DNA from: an uncultured Sphingomonadaceae bacterium
GTDB lineage: Bacteria; Pseudomonadota; Alphaproteobacteria; Sphingomonadales; Sphingomonadaceae
Length of the DNA: 64,000 bases
Direction: 5' to 3'
Assembly (NCBI GenBank): GCA_937996655.1
Contig: CALKUK010000011.1
Span: forward strand, 1-64,000
Translations under genes and position numbers: made by a program
Notes under the pieces: generated by a model
The model's input: the letters and a program-made list of their open reading frames with translations, nothing else
Told to the model about the DNA's origin: nothing
The model's database searches: none
Part shown: one piece after another, positions 8,638 through 18,184 of the stretch
Layout of the letters: each line of letters begins with the position of its first letter
Position numbering within the stretch: position 1 is the stretch's first letter

Positions 8638-11600
8638 AGGCCGGCACCTTGGAAATTGAGATGATCACCAATGTCGCGCGTCTCCAAAAGGAGATGGCCG
8701 ACATGAAGCGATCGGTTGCAGGCGCGATGGGCGATGTTGCGGACTCCGCTTCTCGCGCTGACAAAGCGCTGAACGCGGTGGGCGGCGGTGGCGTTGCGCG
8801 CATGGGTGGCTCCGCCAAGCTTGCCGGCCACCAAGTCCAGAACCTCGTCTATCAGTTAAACGACATGGTGGTGGGTCTGTTTTCGGGCCAGAAGCCAATG
8901 ACGGTCTTCATGCAGCAGGGCACTCAAATTGCCCAAATCGGTATGCAGGCTGGGCTGGGCATTGGTGGCATGGCACGGGCTCTGGTGGGCCTCGCCGCAA
9001 GTTCTGCCGCAGTCGCGCTTACTAATCCCTATCTGCTGGCTGCAGCGGCGGCGGCGGCGCTCGCTTTCGGCGCGTTCAAGATGTTCCAGTCGAGCGTCAA
9101 GCAGTCGGGCGAGCTCGACAAATACGCTCAGAGCCTTGGGCTCACCAAAAAGGAGATGGAGAAGCTCGGACCCGTTGGGATCACCGTCGGCGATACCATG
9201 AAGGGTCTCTGGAAAACCGTTTCCGACGGCCTCAATCTCGGCTCGGTGTTCTCGACCCTCAAGGACTGGGCGGCAACCGCCTTCGAGACCGTGATGCAGG
9301 TCGGCAAATACGCCATTGCCTTCATCTATGCAGGCTGGGTCGGCGGTTTCAACGCGATCAGGATTATCTGGTCCTCGTTGCCCGGTGTGATCAGCGAGGC
9401 TGCCGTTGGCGCTGCTAATCTCACGATCAGCGGCGTTGAGTTCATGGCTAACAAGGCGATCGCTGCCATCAACTGGCTGGTCGATCGGGTAAACCCGCTG
9501 CTCGACCGGGTCGGGCTCTCCTCCATATCGCGGATCGAGAGCGTTGCTCTGCCACGCATGGAAAACAGTTTTGCTGGTTCCGCCTCGCGAATGGGTGCCC
9601 AGGTGCGCGACGAATTTGCCTCCGCCTTTGGCGAAGCAATGTCGATGATGGACAGCTTCTCGGCCAAGTGGCGCGAGAACAGCATTGCGGCTGCCAAGGC
9701 CCGGCTTGCTGCGAAGGCCGAGGAAATCCTAGGCGATAAGTCGAACAAGGCCGCAAAAGGTCCCAAGACCACAGAGGCAGAAAAGGCGCTCAAGGCAGCC
9801 CAAGACTTTGCTCGCAATCTCGAGATCGAGACGGCCAAGATCGGCAAGACCCCGATCGAGATCAAGCGCATGGAAGTCGCGATGGCGGCCCTGAAAGCCC
9901 CGACCGACGAAGCTCGTCTTGCCATTCTCCAGGCTGGCGAAGCGTGGGAAAAGGCAACCAAGGCGCAGGCCGAGAAGGATTTCGTCCGCAGCACTGTTGC
10001 TCCGCTCGAACAGCAGGTCGCAATGCTGGACAAATCCACCAAGGCGCAGGCGCTCGCCAATCTCGAAGCTGAAAAAGAGCAGATTGTACTCGAACGCGGA
10101 GCTGCAGCTTGGGAGCGATACCGGGCCGCCAAGACCGCGCTCATCGAGACGGATTTCGCGCAGAAGGGCCAGGAGGACTACCTCAAGAGCCTCGAGGACA
10201 TGGTCTCGGCAACCGAACAGGCTGCGAGCGGCATGGCCAATGCCTTTGGCGCGGTTGGCGGCGCGATCGGCGGCATCACGGTAGAGATTACGCGCTTTGC
10301 CTCCGAGCAGGCCGCCGCCGCAAAGCGGGTCGCCGATGCCGAGCGCGAATACGGCAAGACCTCGTTCCAGTATGCCGATGCCCGCACCGCGCAGGCCACG
10401 GCTGAGGTCAATCACTATGGCAACCTTGCCTCGGCCGCGAAGGGGTTCTTCAAGGAGGGTTCCGACGGCTACAAGGCGATGCTGGCTGCCGAGAAGGTGT
10501 TCCGCGCCTTTGAGCTTGCCATAGCCATCAAGAATGCGGCGGTGAAGATCGGGCTTATCGGCGCGCAGACCGCAGCCAAGGTCACCAGCGATACCGCCAT
10601 GGCCGCCTCGGACACAGCACGCGCCGGTGTCGAACAGGGCAATTCGATCATCACGACGGGCATTAAGGCGGTTGAAGCAGTGGTGAATGCCATCCGCTCG
10701 CTGCCTTTCCCGCTCAACATTGCAGCTGGCGCTATCACGGCCGGCGTCATTGCCTCGCTTGGTATTGCGATCGGCGGCGCCTTTGGCGGCTCGCAAAAGC
10801 TGCCAGCGGCCAATGAAGGGACCGGCACGGTGTTCGGCGACGCCAGCGCCAAGTCCGAGAGCATCGCAAACGCCATCGATCATCTGCGCGAGGTCGACAC
10901 GCTCACCATGCGATATTCCGCGGCCATGCTGGCTGCATTGAAGAATATCGAGGCCAACATTGGCGGGCTCACCAACCTCATCATCCGCACAGGCGGGATC
11001 GAAGCATCGGCGGCCGGCATCCAGACCGGCACGAAGCTGACGGGCCTGCTGGGCGCGACCAACTCGGTCCTGACCAGCGTCTCGAACTTTGTGGGCTCCA
11101 AGGCCGGCTCCGTGATTGGTGCTGGCATTGGCATGGCCATCGCCGGGCCCATTGGTGCGGCGATCGGCTTCCTTGGCGCGAAGCTGCTCGGTGGTCTCGG
11201 CAAGGTGCTCGGCAGCATCGTCAATGCGCTCTTTGGCACCAAGACCAGCATTGTCGGCCAGGGCATTTATGGCGGCGCGCAGTCGCTTGGCTCGATCCTC
11301 TCTGGCGGTTTCGATGCGAGCTATTATTCCGACATCAAGAAGACGAAGAAGTTCTTCGGGATCAGCGTCGGCTCAAGCTATTCGACGCAGTATTCTGCCG
11401 CTAGCGCGGAGCTGGAGCAGCAGTTCAGTTTGATCTTCCGGGGCTTCTATGAGGCCATTTCGGCGGCGGCTGGCCCGCTCGGGCTGTCGCTCGACGATGT
11501 GCAGGCGCGCCTAAACAGCTTCGTCATCAACATCGGAAAGATTGATCTCAAAGGCCTGACCGGCGACCAGATCCAAGAGAAGTTGACCGCAGTCTTCGGG

Positions 11601-12833
11601 GCTGCGGCTGATAGCCTTGCCAAATACGCCGTGCCCGGCCTTGAACAGTTCCAGAAGGTGGGTGAAGGCTATTTCGAAACGCTGGTTCGTGTGGCCTCCA
11701 GCATAGAGGCGGTCACCTCCGCGCTAAGCCTGCTCGGGACATCAGTTGAAGGCTTATCGCTTTCGGCAAAGATAAACCTGTTCGATCTGTTCGGGTCGGC
11801 AAGCGATATGGCGTCCGCGACAGCCGACTATTTTGCTCGCTTTTATTCAGAAGAAGAACAGATCGCTGCCCAAACGGCGCAGTTGACGCAAATTCTCAAC
11901 AGCCTTGGATTTGCAATGCCCGACAGCATCGCGGGCTTCCGGGCGCTCGTCGAGGCGCAGGATCTGACAACGGAGGCGGGTAGAGCCGCCTATGTGGCTC
12001 TGATCCAGCTTGCTCCCGCCTTTGCCGATCTCATCGACGCAACGCAGGATGCGGCGAAAGCAGAAGCGATCCTTGAAGAGCGCCGATCGCTTGAGCGGCA
12101 GTTGCTGGAGCTTCAGGGCGACACGGCCGCACTTCGCGCACTTGATCTTGCAAAGTTGGACGAGAGTAATCGCGCCCTTCAGGAGCAGATCTGGGCGCTG
12201 CAGGACCAACAAAAAGCAGCCGAAGAAGCGGCCGCCGCTGCGGAAAAACTGAAGGCGGCCTGGAGCCAGATCACGGACAGCCTGCTTTCTGAAGTTGCGC
12301 GTATTCGCGGCAGCCTTGGAGGTGGTGCAAAAAGCTACGCGCAGGCGCTCTCAGAATTCAACGCAGCAACACTTGCGGCACGCGCCGGCGACCAAGAGGC
12401 GGCCAAGTCATTGCCGGGTCTCAGTCAAGCTCTGCTGACGGCCGCGGCCGATGCCGCGACCTCAGCACAGGAGTTGGCCCGTATTCAGGGCCAAACAGCG
12501 GCAAGCCTTGAAGAGACAGTCGCGACTATCAATGCGGCCGCGATGCTTTCTAGTGAAAGCCCGGCTCTCGCTGCTGTCGTCGCGGCTTCCACGACACCAA
12601 CATGGTGGGAGCAGTTCGCAAGCTCGCAAATGGCTTCTGCAACGGCTGCTGCCAATGATGGCTCGGCTCGGCTGAATGAGGGGCTGGCATCGCTCCGGCA
12701 GGAGATCTCAGACCTGCGCGAGGAGCAGCGCATCGCATCGGCCACTATTGCGGCGGGCACGAGTAAGGCAGCCCGTATTCTTGAACGCGTGACGCCGGAT
12801 GGCGACGCGCTGGCTGTTAGGACGGCTGCGTGA
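8634..12833 (+). CDS. Tail tape measure protein
   Basis: A 1,399-residue scaffold that sets tail length and is ejected on infection. The N-terminus has the family's LVYQLNDMVVGLFSGQKP stretch followed by an Ala/Gly-rich hydrophobic block. Long coiled-coil regions (for example residues 360-480 and 1100-1200), a Gly/Ala-rich membrane-like segment near AIAGPIGAAIGFLGAKLL, and a helical C-terminus follow. At the roughly 0.15 nm per residue known for lambda, the tail would be near 200 nm, less if the protein is trimmed. It overlaps both neighbours by 4 bp. Confidence 0.93.
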   Translation: MKAGTLEIEMITNVARLQKEMADMKRSVAGAMGDVADSASRADKALNAVGGGGVARMGGSAKLAGHQVQNLVYQLNDMVVGLFSGQKPMTVFMQQGTQIAQIGMQAGLGIGGMARALVGLAASSAAVALTNPYLLAAAAAAALAFGAFKMFQSSVKQSGELDKYAQSLGLTKKEMEKLGPVGITVGDTMKGLWKTVSDGLNLGSVFSTLKDWAATAFETVMQVGKYAIAFIYAGWVGGFNAIRIIWSSLPGVISEAAVGAANLTISGVEFMANKAIAAINWLVDRVNPLLDRVGLSSISRIESVALPRMENSFAGSASRMGAQVRDEFASAFGEAMSMMDSFSAKWRENSIAAAKARLAAKAEEILGDKSNKAAKGPKTTEAEKALKAAQDFARNLEIETAKIGKTPIEIKRMEVAMAALKAPTDEARLAILQAGEAWEKATKAQAEKDFVRSTVAPLEQQVAMLDKSTKAQALANLEAEKEQIVLERGAAAWERYRAAKTALIETDFAQKGQEDYLKSLEDMVSATEQAASGMANAFGAVGGAIGGITVEITRFASEQAAAAKRVADAEREYGKTSFQYADARTAQATAEVNHYGNLASAAKGFFKEGSDGYKAMLAAEKVFRAFELAIAIKNAAVKIGLIGAQTAAKVTSDTAMAASDTARAGVEQGNSIITTGIKAVEAVVNAIRSLPFPLNIAAGAITAGVIASLGIAIGGAFGGSQKLPAANEGTGTVFGDASAKSESIANAIDHLREVDTLTMRYSAAMLAALKNIEANIGGLTNLIIRTGGIEASAAGIQTGTKLTGLLGATNSVLTSVSNFVGSKAGSVIGAGIGMAIAGPIGAAIGFLGAKLLGGLGKVLGSIVNALFGTKTSIVGQGIYGGAQSLGSILSGGFDASYYSDIKKTKKFFGISVGSSYSTQYSAASAELEQQFSLIFRGFYEAISAAAGPLGLSLDDVQARLNSFVINIGKIDLKGLTGDQIQEKLTAVFGAAADSLAKYAVPGLEQFQKVGEGYFETLVRVASSIEAVTSALSLLGTSVEGLSLSAKINLFDLFGSASDMASATADYFARFYSEEEQIAAQTAQLTQILNSLGFAMPDSIAGFRALVEAQDLTTEAGRAAYVALIQLAPAFADLIDATQDAAKAEAILEERRSLERQLLELQGDTAALRALDLAKLDESNRALQEQIWALQDQQKAAEEAAAAAEKLKAAWSQITDSLLSEVARIRGSLGGGAKSYAQALSEFNAATLAARAGDQEAAKSLPGLSQALLTAAADAATSAQELARIQGQTAASLEETVATINAAAMLSSESPALAAVVAASTTPTWWEQFASSQMASATAAANDGSARLNEGLASLRQEISDLREEQRIASATIAAGTSKAARILERVTPDGDALAVRTAA

Positions 12834-13723
12834 AGCTCATCCGACCAACAGCGCTGACAGACGCGATGTTGAGCGCCAGCAATGTGATCGAGAATGACTA
12901 CGCAGCGTGGAGTTCGGGCACGGCCTATACGACAGGGGCCCGGGTCATCCTTGCCTCAACGCATCGTAAATATGAGGCACTGGCGGCCTCCACTGGCGTA
13001 AATCCAGCGAGCGATCCAACCAAATGGCTCGATCTTGGCCCCACCAACCGCTGGGCTATGTTCGATGCAAGGGTTGGGACCAAGACCACAAGGACGGGGT
13101 CGGTTCAGGTTGTCATGGCTCCTGGGGCTGCGGACGGCATCGCTCTCATTGACACCGATGCCGAAAGCGCAACGGTATCGCTCAGCGTCTCAGGCACACA
13201 GATTTACAGCAAGACCCAAAGTTTCAACATCGGTGGGACGGCGATCGACAACTGGTTCTCTTGGTTTTTCGAGCCGTTAGGCCGGAAGTCGAACCTGCTC
13301 TTTCTTGACGTGCCGGTCTATGAGGCGGGTGTCATCACGGTCACCATCAACCGAGATAATCCAGCAGATATTGTCTCATGCGGCACGCTTCTGGTCGGGC
13401 GCCAGTTTGACATAGGCGAGACCGAACATGGCGTTGGGCTCGGGATCATCGACTATTCGCGTAAAGAAACCGACCAGTTTGGGGTGACCTCGGTTGTGGA
13501 GCGGGCTTATGCCAAGCGGATGACCGCCCGCGTTGTCATGCAAACATCGGGCGTCGACGATGTGCAGACCATTCTTGCAGCTGTGCGCGCAACACCCGTT
13601 CTCTGGATTGGCTCTGACAGCTTCGACAGTCTCACCGTCTACGGCTTTTACAAAGAGTTCTCGATCGACCTTGCCTACCCAACGATCAGCTATTGCAGCT
13701 TGACCATTGAAGGCCTCACCTGA
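12830..13723 (+). CDS. Minor / distal tail protein with carbohydrate-binding-like N-terminal module
   Basis: A 297-residue protein directly after the tape measure gene, where distal tail proteins are found. Residues 20-70 (AAWSSGTAYTTGARV, a Tyr-Glu-Ala motif, and DPTKWLDLG) resemble the small carbohydrate-binding modules of the chitinase type that occur in phage tail tips. The rest is beta-rich without an obvious enzyme motif. The likely role is tail-tip structure or receptor contact. No closer family can be named with confidence. Confidence 0.72.
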   Translation: MKLIRPTALTDAMLSASNVIENDYAAWSSGTAYTTGARVILASTHRKYEALAASTGVNPASDPTKWLDLGPTNRWAMFDARVGTKTTRTGSVQVVMAPGAADGIALIDTDAESATVSLSVSGTQIYSKTQSFNIGGTAIDNWFSWFFEPLGRKSNLLFLDVPVYEAGVITVTINRDNPADIVSCGTLLVGRQFDIGETEHGVGLGIIDYSRKETDQFGVTSVVERAYAKRMTARVVMQTSGVDDVQTILAAVRATPVLWIGSDSFDSLTVYGFYKEFSIDLAYPTISYCSLTIEGLT

Positions 13724-13756
13724 GGCCAATGACCTCAGCCCATTTGAGGGTCCCTT

Positions 13757-14896
13757 ATGCCCATTACCGCCTTGCCTACGCCGCCGACCCGTTCGGATGC
13801 GACGAACTTTAACACGCGAGCGGATGCCTTTCTTTTAGCGCTCCCGACCTTTGCGACGGAAGCCAATGCTTTGGCGACCGAAGTAAATGGCTATGCAGCG
13901 AACGCGGCGGCGAGCGCCACGACGGCCGTTAATTCTCCCGGCACCAATGCCACGAGCACCACGAGCCTCGGCATAGGCACAGGCTCAAAATCGCTGACCA
14001 TCCAGACGGGTAAGGCGCTGGTGATTGGTCAGTGGGTGACCATAACCAACAGTGCGAGCGCCGTTAACTGGATGCACGGTCAAGTAACGTCCTATGCCAG
14101 TGGCACGGGTGCTCTTGTAATTAACGTTACGGCAACGGGAGGCAGCGGAACGTACGCCGCTTGGACAATTGGCCTGAGTGCGCCCTCCCAATCAAGCGCG
14201 GCCCTTCTTTCGACTAACAGCTATGCCGATCCCAGCTGGCTAACGTCGTTGGCGGCGTCGAAGCTGACGGGAGCGGTAGCGATCACAGCGGGTGGAACAG
14301 GCGCTGCAACTGGCGCCGATGCCCGAACCAATCTCGATGTGCCCTCCAGAGGCGGGAGCGGGGCATCGGGAACTTGGGCGATCTCCATAACTGGAAGTGC
14401 GGCAAGCGCCAGCACCGCGACGACTGCAACGGTTGCCGGAACGGCGAACGCGCTTAACACGTCGGGCAGTTACCAGCTTTCATCATTAGGCGTGGGGACA
14501 GCTGCCTCGGGCACTGCGGGCGAAATCCGTGCAACTGGGGATGTCACTGCCTATTTTGCCTCAGACGCGCGCCTCAAGGAGAATATTCGTCCGATATCTG
14601 ATGCTTTACAAAAGGTGTCAGAAATTGGCGGTAAGCTATTTGATTGGCGGGATAATATCATCAACGCGCGAGGTGGTGAAGACGGTTTTTTTGTTCGAAA
14701 GGCTGACTTCGGCGTCATCGCTCAGGATGTGCAGCGTGTCTTTCCGCTGGCCGCCCATGAGCGCCCTGACGGCCATCTTGCCGTCGATTATCCAAAGCTC
14801 GTGGCCCTGTCCTTTCAAGCCATAGCGGAGCTGAATCTGCAACTTTGTGACCTGCGCGCTCGGCTCGAAGGCCAGCTAGATCAGGGAGGCGATTGA
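13757..14896 (+). CDS. Tail fibre protein with S74 self-cleaving chaperone domain
   Basis: A 379-residue fibre. Residues 1-50 form an Ala-rich helical N-terminus likely to attach to the tail, and the middle is low-complexity Thr, Ala, Ser and Gly. From residue 269 a C-terminal intramolecular chaperone begins with SDARLKEN; in this family the Ser is the autocleavage nucleophile and the Lys five residues later assists. The domain folds the trimer and then releases itself. It also has the usual FGVIAQDVQRVFP motif. It is the first of three S74 domains in the window. Confidence 0.88.
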   Translation: MPITALPTPPTRSDATNFNTRADAFLLALPTFATEANALATEVNGYAANAAASATTAVNSPGTNATSTTSLGIGTGSKSLTIQTGKALVIGQWVTITNSASAVNWMHGQVTSYASGTGALVINVTATGGSGTYAAWTIGLSAPSQSSAALLSTNSYADPSWLTSLAASKLTGAVAITAGGTGAATGADARTNLDVPSRGGSGASGTWAISITGSAASASTATTATVAGTANALNTSGSYQLSSLGVGTAASGTAGEIRATGDVTAYFASDARLKENIRPISDALQKVSEIGGKLFDWRDNIINARGGEDGFFVRKADFGVIAQDVQRVFPLAAHERPDGHLAVDYPKLVALSFQAIAELNLQLCDLRARLEGQLDQGGD

Positions 14897-15111
14897 TGTC
14901 CGATCAGGACCCGGCTGTTGAGATGGCCTTGATCAGGGCTGATCTCGAAGCCGTCCAGGAAGAGCTGAAAGCCGTGCGCAAGGAGCTGAAAGACCTGCTC
15001 GACGCATGGAACACCGCCACGGGTGTGGTTCGCTTCGTCAAATGGCTCTCGACGCTCGTCACCGCGCTCGCGGTCATCTTCGCTGCCATCAAGGGCTTTG
15101 AAGGCCGCTAA
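14896..15111 (+). CDS. Small membrane protein with coiled coil (holin-like accessory)
   Basis: A 71-residue protein: a charged coiled coil (ALIRADLEAVQEELKAVRKE) followed by one hydrophobic segment (WLSTLVTALAVIFAAI) and a short basic tail. This is the layout of XhlA-type haemolysin/lysis accessory proteins. ATG 14896 overlaps the fibre stop as TGATG. It sits just before the cell-wall hydrolase, which supports a role in lysis. The family assignment is by architecture only. Confidence 0.7.
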   Translation: MSDQDPAVEMALIRADLEAVQEELKAVRKELKDLLDAWNTATGVVRFVKWLSTLVTALAVIFAAIKGFEGR

Positions 15112-15131
15112 CCTCTCGAAGGAGAATATCC

Positions 15132-15671
15132 ATGAACTCGCTACCGCCAGCTTATCGCTGGCTCGATGACCTGCAACCTCTGCCCAAGATGGTGGCCGAA
15201 GCCCGCAAGCTTTACGGCACGGTCGAGGCGCAGGGCTCTGCCGACAATCCTGCAATCCTCGGCTGGGCCAAGGAGCTGGGGCTGGTCAGGATCTACAACC
15301 ATGATGAGATCCCTTGGTGCGGACTGTTCACAGCCATTGTCGCCAAACGAGCAGGTAAGGCGCTACCGAGCCAGCCGCTTTGGGCGAGGAGCTGGGTGAA
15401 CTTCGGCAAGGACGGCAGCGCAAAGCCGCAGCTTGGTGATGTGCTGGTCTTCCGCCGCGGTGAGGTCTCCGGCCATGTCGGGCTCTACATCGGCGAGGAC
15501 TATGGCGCCTTCCATGTGCTGGGCGGAAACCAGTCCGATGGCGTGACCATCACCCGCATTGCCAAGGATCGCTGCATCGCGGTTCGCCGGCCTGTTTACA
15601 AGGCGGCACCCCCGACCGCGAAGCCGGTCGAACTCGCTGCAACCGGTGCGCTCTCCAGCAACGAAGCCTGA
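15132..15671 (+). CDS. Cell-wall hydrolase / endolysin (TIGR02594-type, CHAP/NlpC-like)
   Basis: A 179-residue predicted peptidoglycan-cleaving enzyme. It carries IPWCGLFTAIVAKRAG, with the probable catalytic Cys, and SGHVGLYIGED, with the probable catalytic His, in the spacing of papain-like CHAP/NlpC domains. No signal peptide is seen, so export would depend on a holin; candidates flank it on both sides. An AAGGAG ribosome site precedes ATG 15132. A tail-associated hydrolase is an alternative role. Confidence 0.82.
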   Translation: MNSLPPAYRWLDDLQPLPKMVAEARKLYGTVEAQGSADNPAILGWAKELGLVRIYNHDEIPWCGLFTAIVAKRAGKALPSQPLWARSWVNFGKDGSAKPQLGDVLVFRRGEVSGHVGLYIGEDYGAFHVLGGNQSDGVTITRIAKDRCIAVRRPVYKAAPPTAKPVELAATGALSSNEA

Positions 15672-15710
15672 CCCACTCATCCATTGCGCATTGCAGATGG
15701 ATCATCCCGC

Positions 15711-15731
15711 CCGCCTTTTGGCGGTTTTTTT
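15711..15731 (+). terminator. Intrinsic terminator after the hydrolase gene
   Basis: CCGCC (15711-15715), a TTTT loop and GGCGG (15720-15724) form a GC stem followed at once by seven T (15725-15731). It lies 40 bases after the hydrolase stop and 15 bases before the next ATG, so it may terminate or attenuate transcription into the holin and fibre genes. Confidence 0.75.
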
Positions 15732-15745
15732 ATTGGAGAAATGAC

Positions 15746-15940
15746 ATGGAAGACCTCAAACCCTGGTGGACCTCCAAGGCCATCTGGACCGGCTTTATCG
15801 GCAGCGTCTGGGGCATTGCAGGTACGCTCGGCGTTCTACCCGTAGGACTCGATCAGGCCGACGTCCTGACCGTGGTGCTGGCGCTGACCGGTATCGGCGG
15901 CGTTCTGTTCCGCAAGACGGCGACAGCCCGCATCGGCTGA
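15746..15940 (+). CDS. Small two-span membrane protein, probable holin
   Basis: A 64-residue protein with two hydrophobic segments (AIWTGFIGSVWGIAGTLGVL and VLTVVLALTGIGGVLF) separated by an acidic turn and ending with a basic tail. Size and topology fit a class II holin that permeabilises the inner membrane for the endolysin. A GGAGAA ribosome site precedes the ATG. The preceding terminator suggests its expression is held back. Confidence 0.7.
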   Translation: MEDLKPWWTSKAIWTGFIGSVWGIAGTLGVLPVGLDQADVLTVVLALTGIGGVLFRKTATARIG

Positions 15941-15948
15941 TGCTCAAT

Positions 15949-15971
15949 GGCGGGGGGCTACTGCTCCCGCC
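15949..15971 (+). terminator. GC-rich hairpin after the holin-like gene
   Basis: GGCGGG (15949-15954) and CCCGCC (15966-15971) form a six-pair stem with an 11-base loop just after the 15940 stop. The downstream tract is pyrimidine-rich (ACCCTTCTTT) rather than a clean T-run, so it is at best a weak or rho-assisted terminator. Confidence 0.4.
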
Positions 15972-15997
15972 ACCCTTCTTTCCAATCAGGTGCAGGC

Positions 15998-16309
15998 ATG
16001 ACCAGGCTGACCATTCGTCGGGGCGGCACCAAGCGCGTGCGCGCCACCTTCTTTGCCGACCAGAGCGCAGGGCTCGCCCGGGATCTTGCTGGGCTCACGC
16101 TCATGGTCATCGATCAAAGTCCAAACATTGCACCGCCTGCGCTTGCGATCCTGACCCCAGCTTCGGGCGGGCAAATCGAAGTGCTGTGGAGCGACGAGCA
16201 GACCGCACCGCTTGCGCCCGGGGCTGGCAAGGTCTGGCTCACACTGGGTTTCGAGAACGACAGCGGGGAGCGTGAGGTTCTTCCGACCCTTACGTTTGAT
16301 GTCGAATGA
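15998..16309 (+). CDS. Small beta-rich phage protein, possible fibre/baseplate adaptor
   Basis: A 103-residue protein starting MTRLTIRRGGTKRVRATFF. Alternating hydrophobic strands and a short acidic C-terminus suggest a small beta sandwich, as in the N-terminal attachment domains of some baseplate upper proteins. ATG 15998 is preferred to ATG 15947 because the latter would cross the hairpin and add a Cys/His-rich leader with no family look. It overlaps the collagen-like gene by 4 bp. Function unknown. Confidence 0.6.
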   Translation: MTRLTIRRGGTKRVRATFFADQSAGLARDLAGLTLMVIDQSPNIAPPALAILTPASGGQIEVLWSDEQTAPLAPGAGKVWLTLGFENDSGEREVLPTLTFDVE

Positions 16310-16590
16310 CGGCCGCGCTTCAGATCCTCGAGGCGGTCCAGACCATCCTCGTCGAGAGCAACGGCACGAGCATCACCCTTGATGTCTCAAGCGTCGGCAT
16401 ATCGGGCCCACGCGGTTTAACCGGACCTCAGGGACCTCCGGGACCACCCGGACCGCTGAGCGCGCTGACCGATCTTAGCGATGTCGATCTCGCCACGCCC
16501 GAGGGTGGGGACGTCCTCACCTACTCATCCCCCACCAACACATGGATCAACGAGAAAGCGACCAGACTGGTCGACGGAGGTAATTTCTGA
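16306..16590 (+). CDS. Small collagen-like tail fibre component
   Basis: A 94-residue protein with a short collagen-type tract, GPRGLTGPQGPPGPPGP, at residues 34-50. Gly-X-Y repeats of this kind trimerise phage fibres. The N-terminal helix probably anchors it and the C-terminal DVLTYSSPTNTWINEKA resembles the short repeat found in phage fibres. It overlaps both neighbours by 1-4 bp, suggesting stoichiometric synthesis with the long fibre that follows. Confidence 0.75.
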   Translation: MTAALQILEAVQTILVESNGTSITLDVSSVGISGPRGLTGPQGPPGPPGPLSALTDLSDVDLATPEGGDVLTYSSPTNTWINEKATRLVDGGNF

Positions 16591-18131
16591 TGGCCAATAC
16601 CCTGCGCATCAAGCGGCGGGCTGCAGGCGGTGCGGCCGGCGCTCCGGCATCGCTTGCCAATGCCGAGCTCGCGTTCAACGAGCAGGACAACACCCTCTAT
16701 TACGGCACCGGCACAGGCGGGGCTGGCGGCACCGCAACCTCAGTCATCGCTATCGGCGGTTCGGGGGCTTTTGTGGCAACGACCGGCGCCCAGACTATCG
16801 CCGGGGCGAAGACTTTCACCTCGACAATTTCGGGCTCTGTCGATGGCAATGCAGGGACAGCCACCAAGCTTGCAACTGCGCGCACCTTTTCGATCACAGG
16901 TGATGGCACGGGCTCCGCAAGCTTTGATGGTTCAGCCAACGCATCGATCGCGCTGACGCTCGCCAATAGTGGCGCCACCGTTGGAACCTATGGCTCAGCA
17001 ACGCAGGTCGGGCAGGTCACGGTCGATGCCAAGGGGCGCGTCACCGCTGCCAGCAATGTCGCGATCACGTTCCCGGTTACGTCCGTCGCGGGACGCACCG
17101 GTGCTATCACGCTTTCCACGTCCGACGTCTCGGAAGGCACAAACCTCTATTACACCGACGTACGTGTCCGGGCGAACCGGCTGGATCAGTTGGCGGCGCC
17201 CACGGCTGCCGTCGCGCTGAACAGCCAGCGGATCACGGGTCTGGCAGATCCGACCGCAGCCCAAGACGCTGCCACCAAGAACTACGTCGACCTTACCGTC
17301 CAAGGTCTCGACCCCAAGGCCTCGGTCAAGGCCGCGTCGACGGCCAACATCGCATCGCTTTCTGGTGCAATGACAATCGACGGCGTGGCGCTGGTGGCGG
17401 GCGACCGTGTCCTGGTGAAGGACCAGACCACGACGTCCGCCAACGGCGTCTATGTCGTGGCGGCCGGGGCTTGGGCCCGGGCTGATGACTTGTCCGCCTG
17501 GAGCGAGTTCGTTTCAGCTTATCTGTTCGTCGAACAGGGCACAGTAAACGCTGACGTCGGCTTCCTCTGCACTGTGGACGCAGGTGGCACGCTCGGGACC
17601 ACCGCAATTACCTTTGTGCAATTTAGCGGCGCCGGACAGGTCGTCGCTGGCGCAGGACTCACCAAAACGGGCAATACAATCGATGCTGTAGGCGCGAACG
17701 GGATTGTTGCAAATGCTGACGACATCTCGCTGACAGGGCAAGCGCTGGCGTTTCACAACCTTGCTGCCAATGGCATTGTGGCGCGAACCGGTGCCGGCAC
17801 GGTTGCTGCGCGCACCCTTACGGCCGGCTCGACTAAGATTGCTGTCACCAATGGCGACGGGGTTGCTGGCAACCCAACTATCGACGTTAATGAAGCAAAT
17901 CTGACGCTTGGTAACATCGGGGGCACGTTGGGGGTGGCGAAGGGCGGCTCGGGTGCGTCCACGCTGACAGGCTACCTCAAGGGCAACGGCACGTCTGCAT
18001 TTACGGCATCAGCCACAATCCCCAACACCGACATCTCCGGCCTTGGCACCATGTCGACGCAAGCCGCCAGTAGCGTGGCGATCACTGGCGGCAGCATCGA
18101 TGGGATTACCTTTGACGGCGGCACTTTCTGA
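16590..18131 (+). CDS. Long tail fibre protein
   Basis: A 513-residue fibre. It starts with the phage-fibre N-terminal motif TLRIKRRAAG...ELAFNEQDNTLYYGTG, then has Gly/Ala/Thr-rich shaft repeats, the SDVSEGTNLYYTDVRVRANR segment, and the RVLVKDQTTTSANGVYVV domain common in siphovirus fibres. The C-terminal third is again Gly, Thr and Ala rich (VTNGDGVAGNPTIDV). No S74 domain is present. It probably forms a trimeric shaft, with receptor contact supplied by this or the following genes. Confidence 0.83.
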   Translation: MANTLRIKRRAAGGAAGAPASLANAELAFNEQDNTLYYGTGTGGAGGTATSVIAIGGSGAFVATTGAQTIAGAKTFTSTISGSVDGNAGTATKLATARTFSITGDGTGSASFDGSANASIALTLANSGATVGTYGSATQVGQVTVDAKGRVTAASNVAITFPVTSVAGRTGAITLSTSDVSEGTNLYYTDVRVRANRLDQLAAPTAAVALNSQRITGLADPTAAQDAATKNYVDLTVQGLDPKASVKAASTANIASLSGAMTIDGVALVAGDRVLVKDQTTTSANGVYVVAAGAWARADDLSAWSEFVSAYLFVEQGTVNADVGFLCTVDAGGTLGTTAITFVQFSGAGQVVAGAGLTKTGNTIDAVGANGIVANADDISLTGQALAFHNLAANGIVARTGAGTVAARTLTAGSTKIAVTNGDGVAGNPTIDVNEANLTLGNIGGTLGVAKGGSGASTLTGYLKGNGTSAFTASATIPNTDISGLGTMSTQAASSVAITGGSIDGITFDGGTF

Positions 18132-18184
18132 CCGCTCGCTTTGAGAGCGTCTGTCCACTTACCTGACATTTTAAGGTCTGTTTC

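Noticed and set aside
9729..10883. 384-codon open frame on the minus strand inside the tape measure gene
   Set aside because: Composition-driven shadow; no start context or domain.
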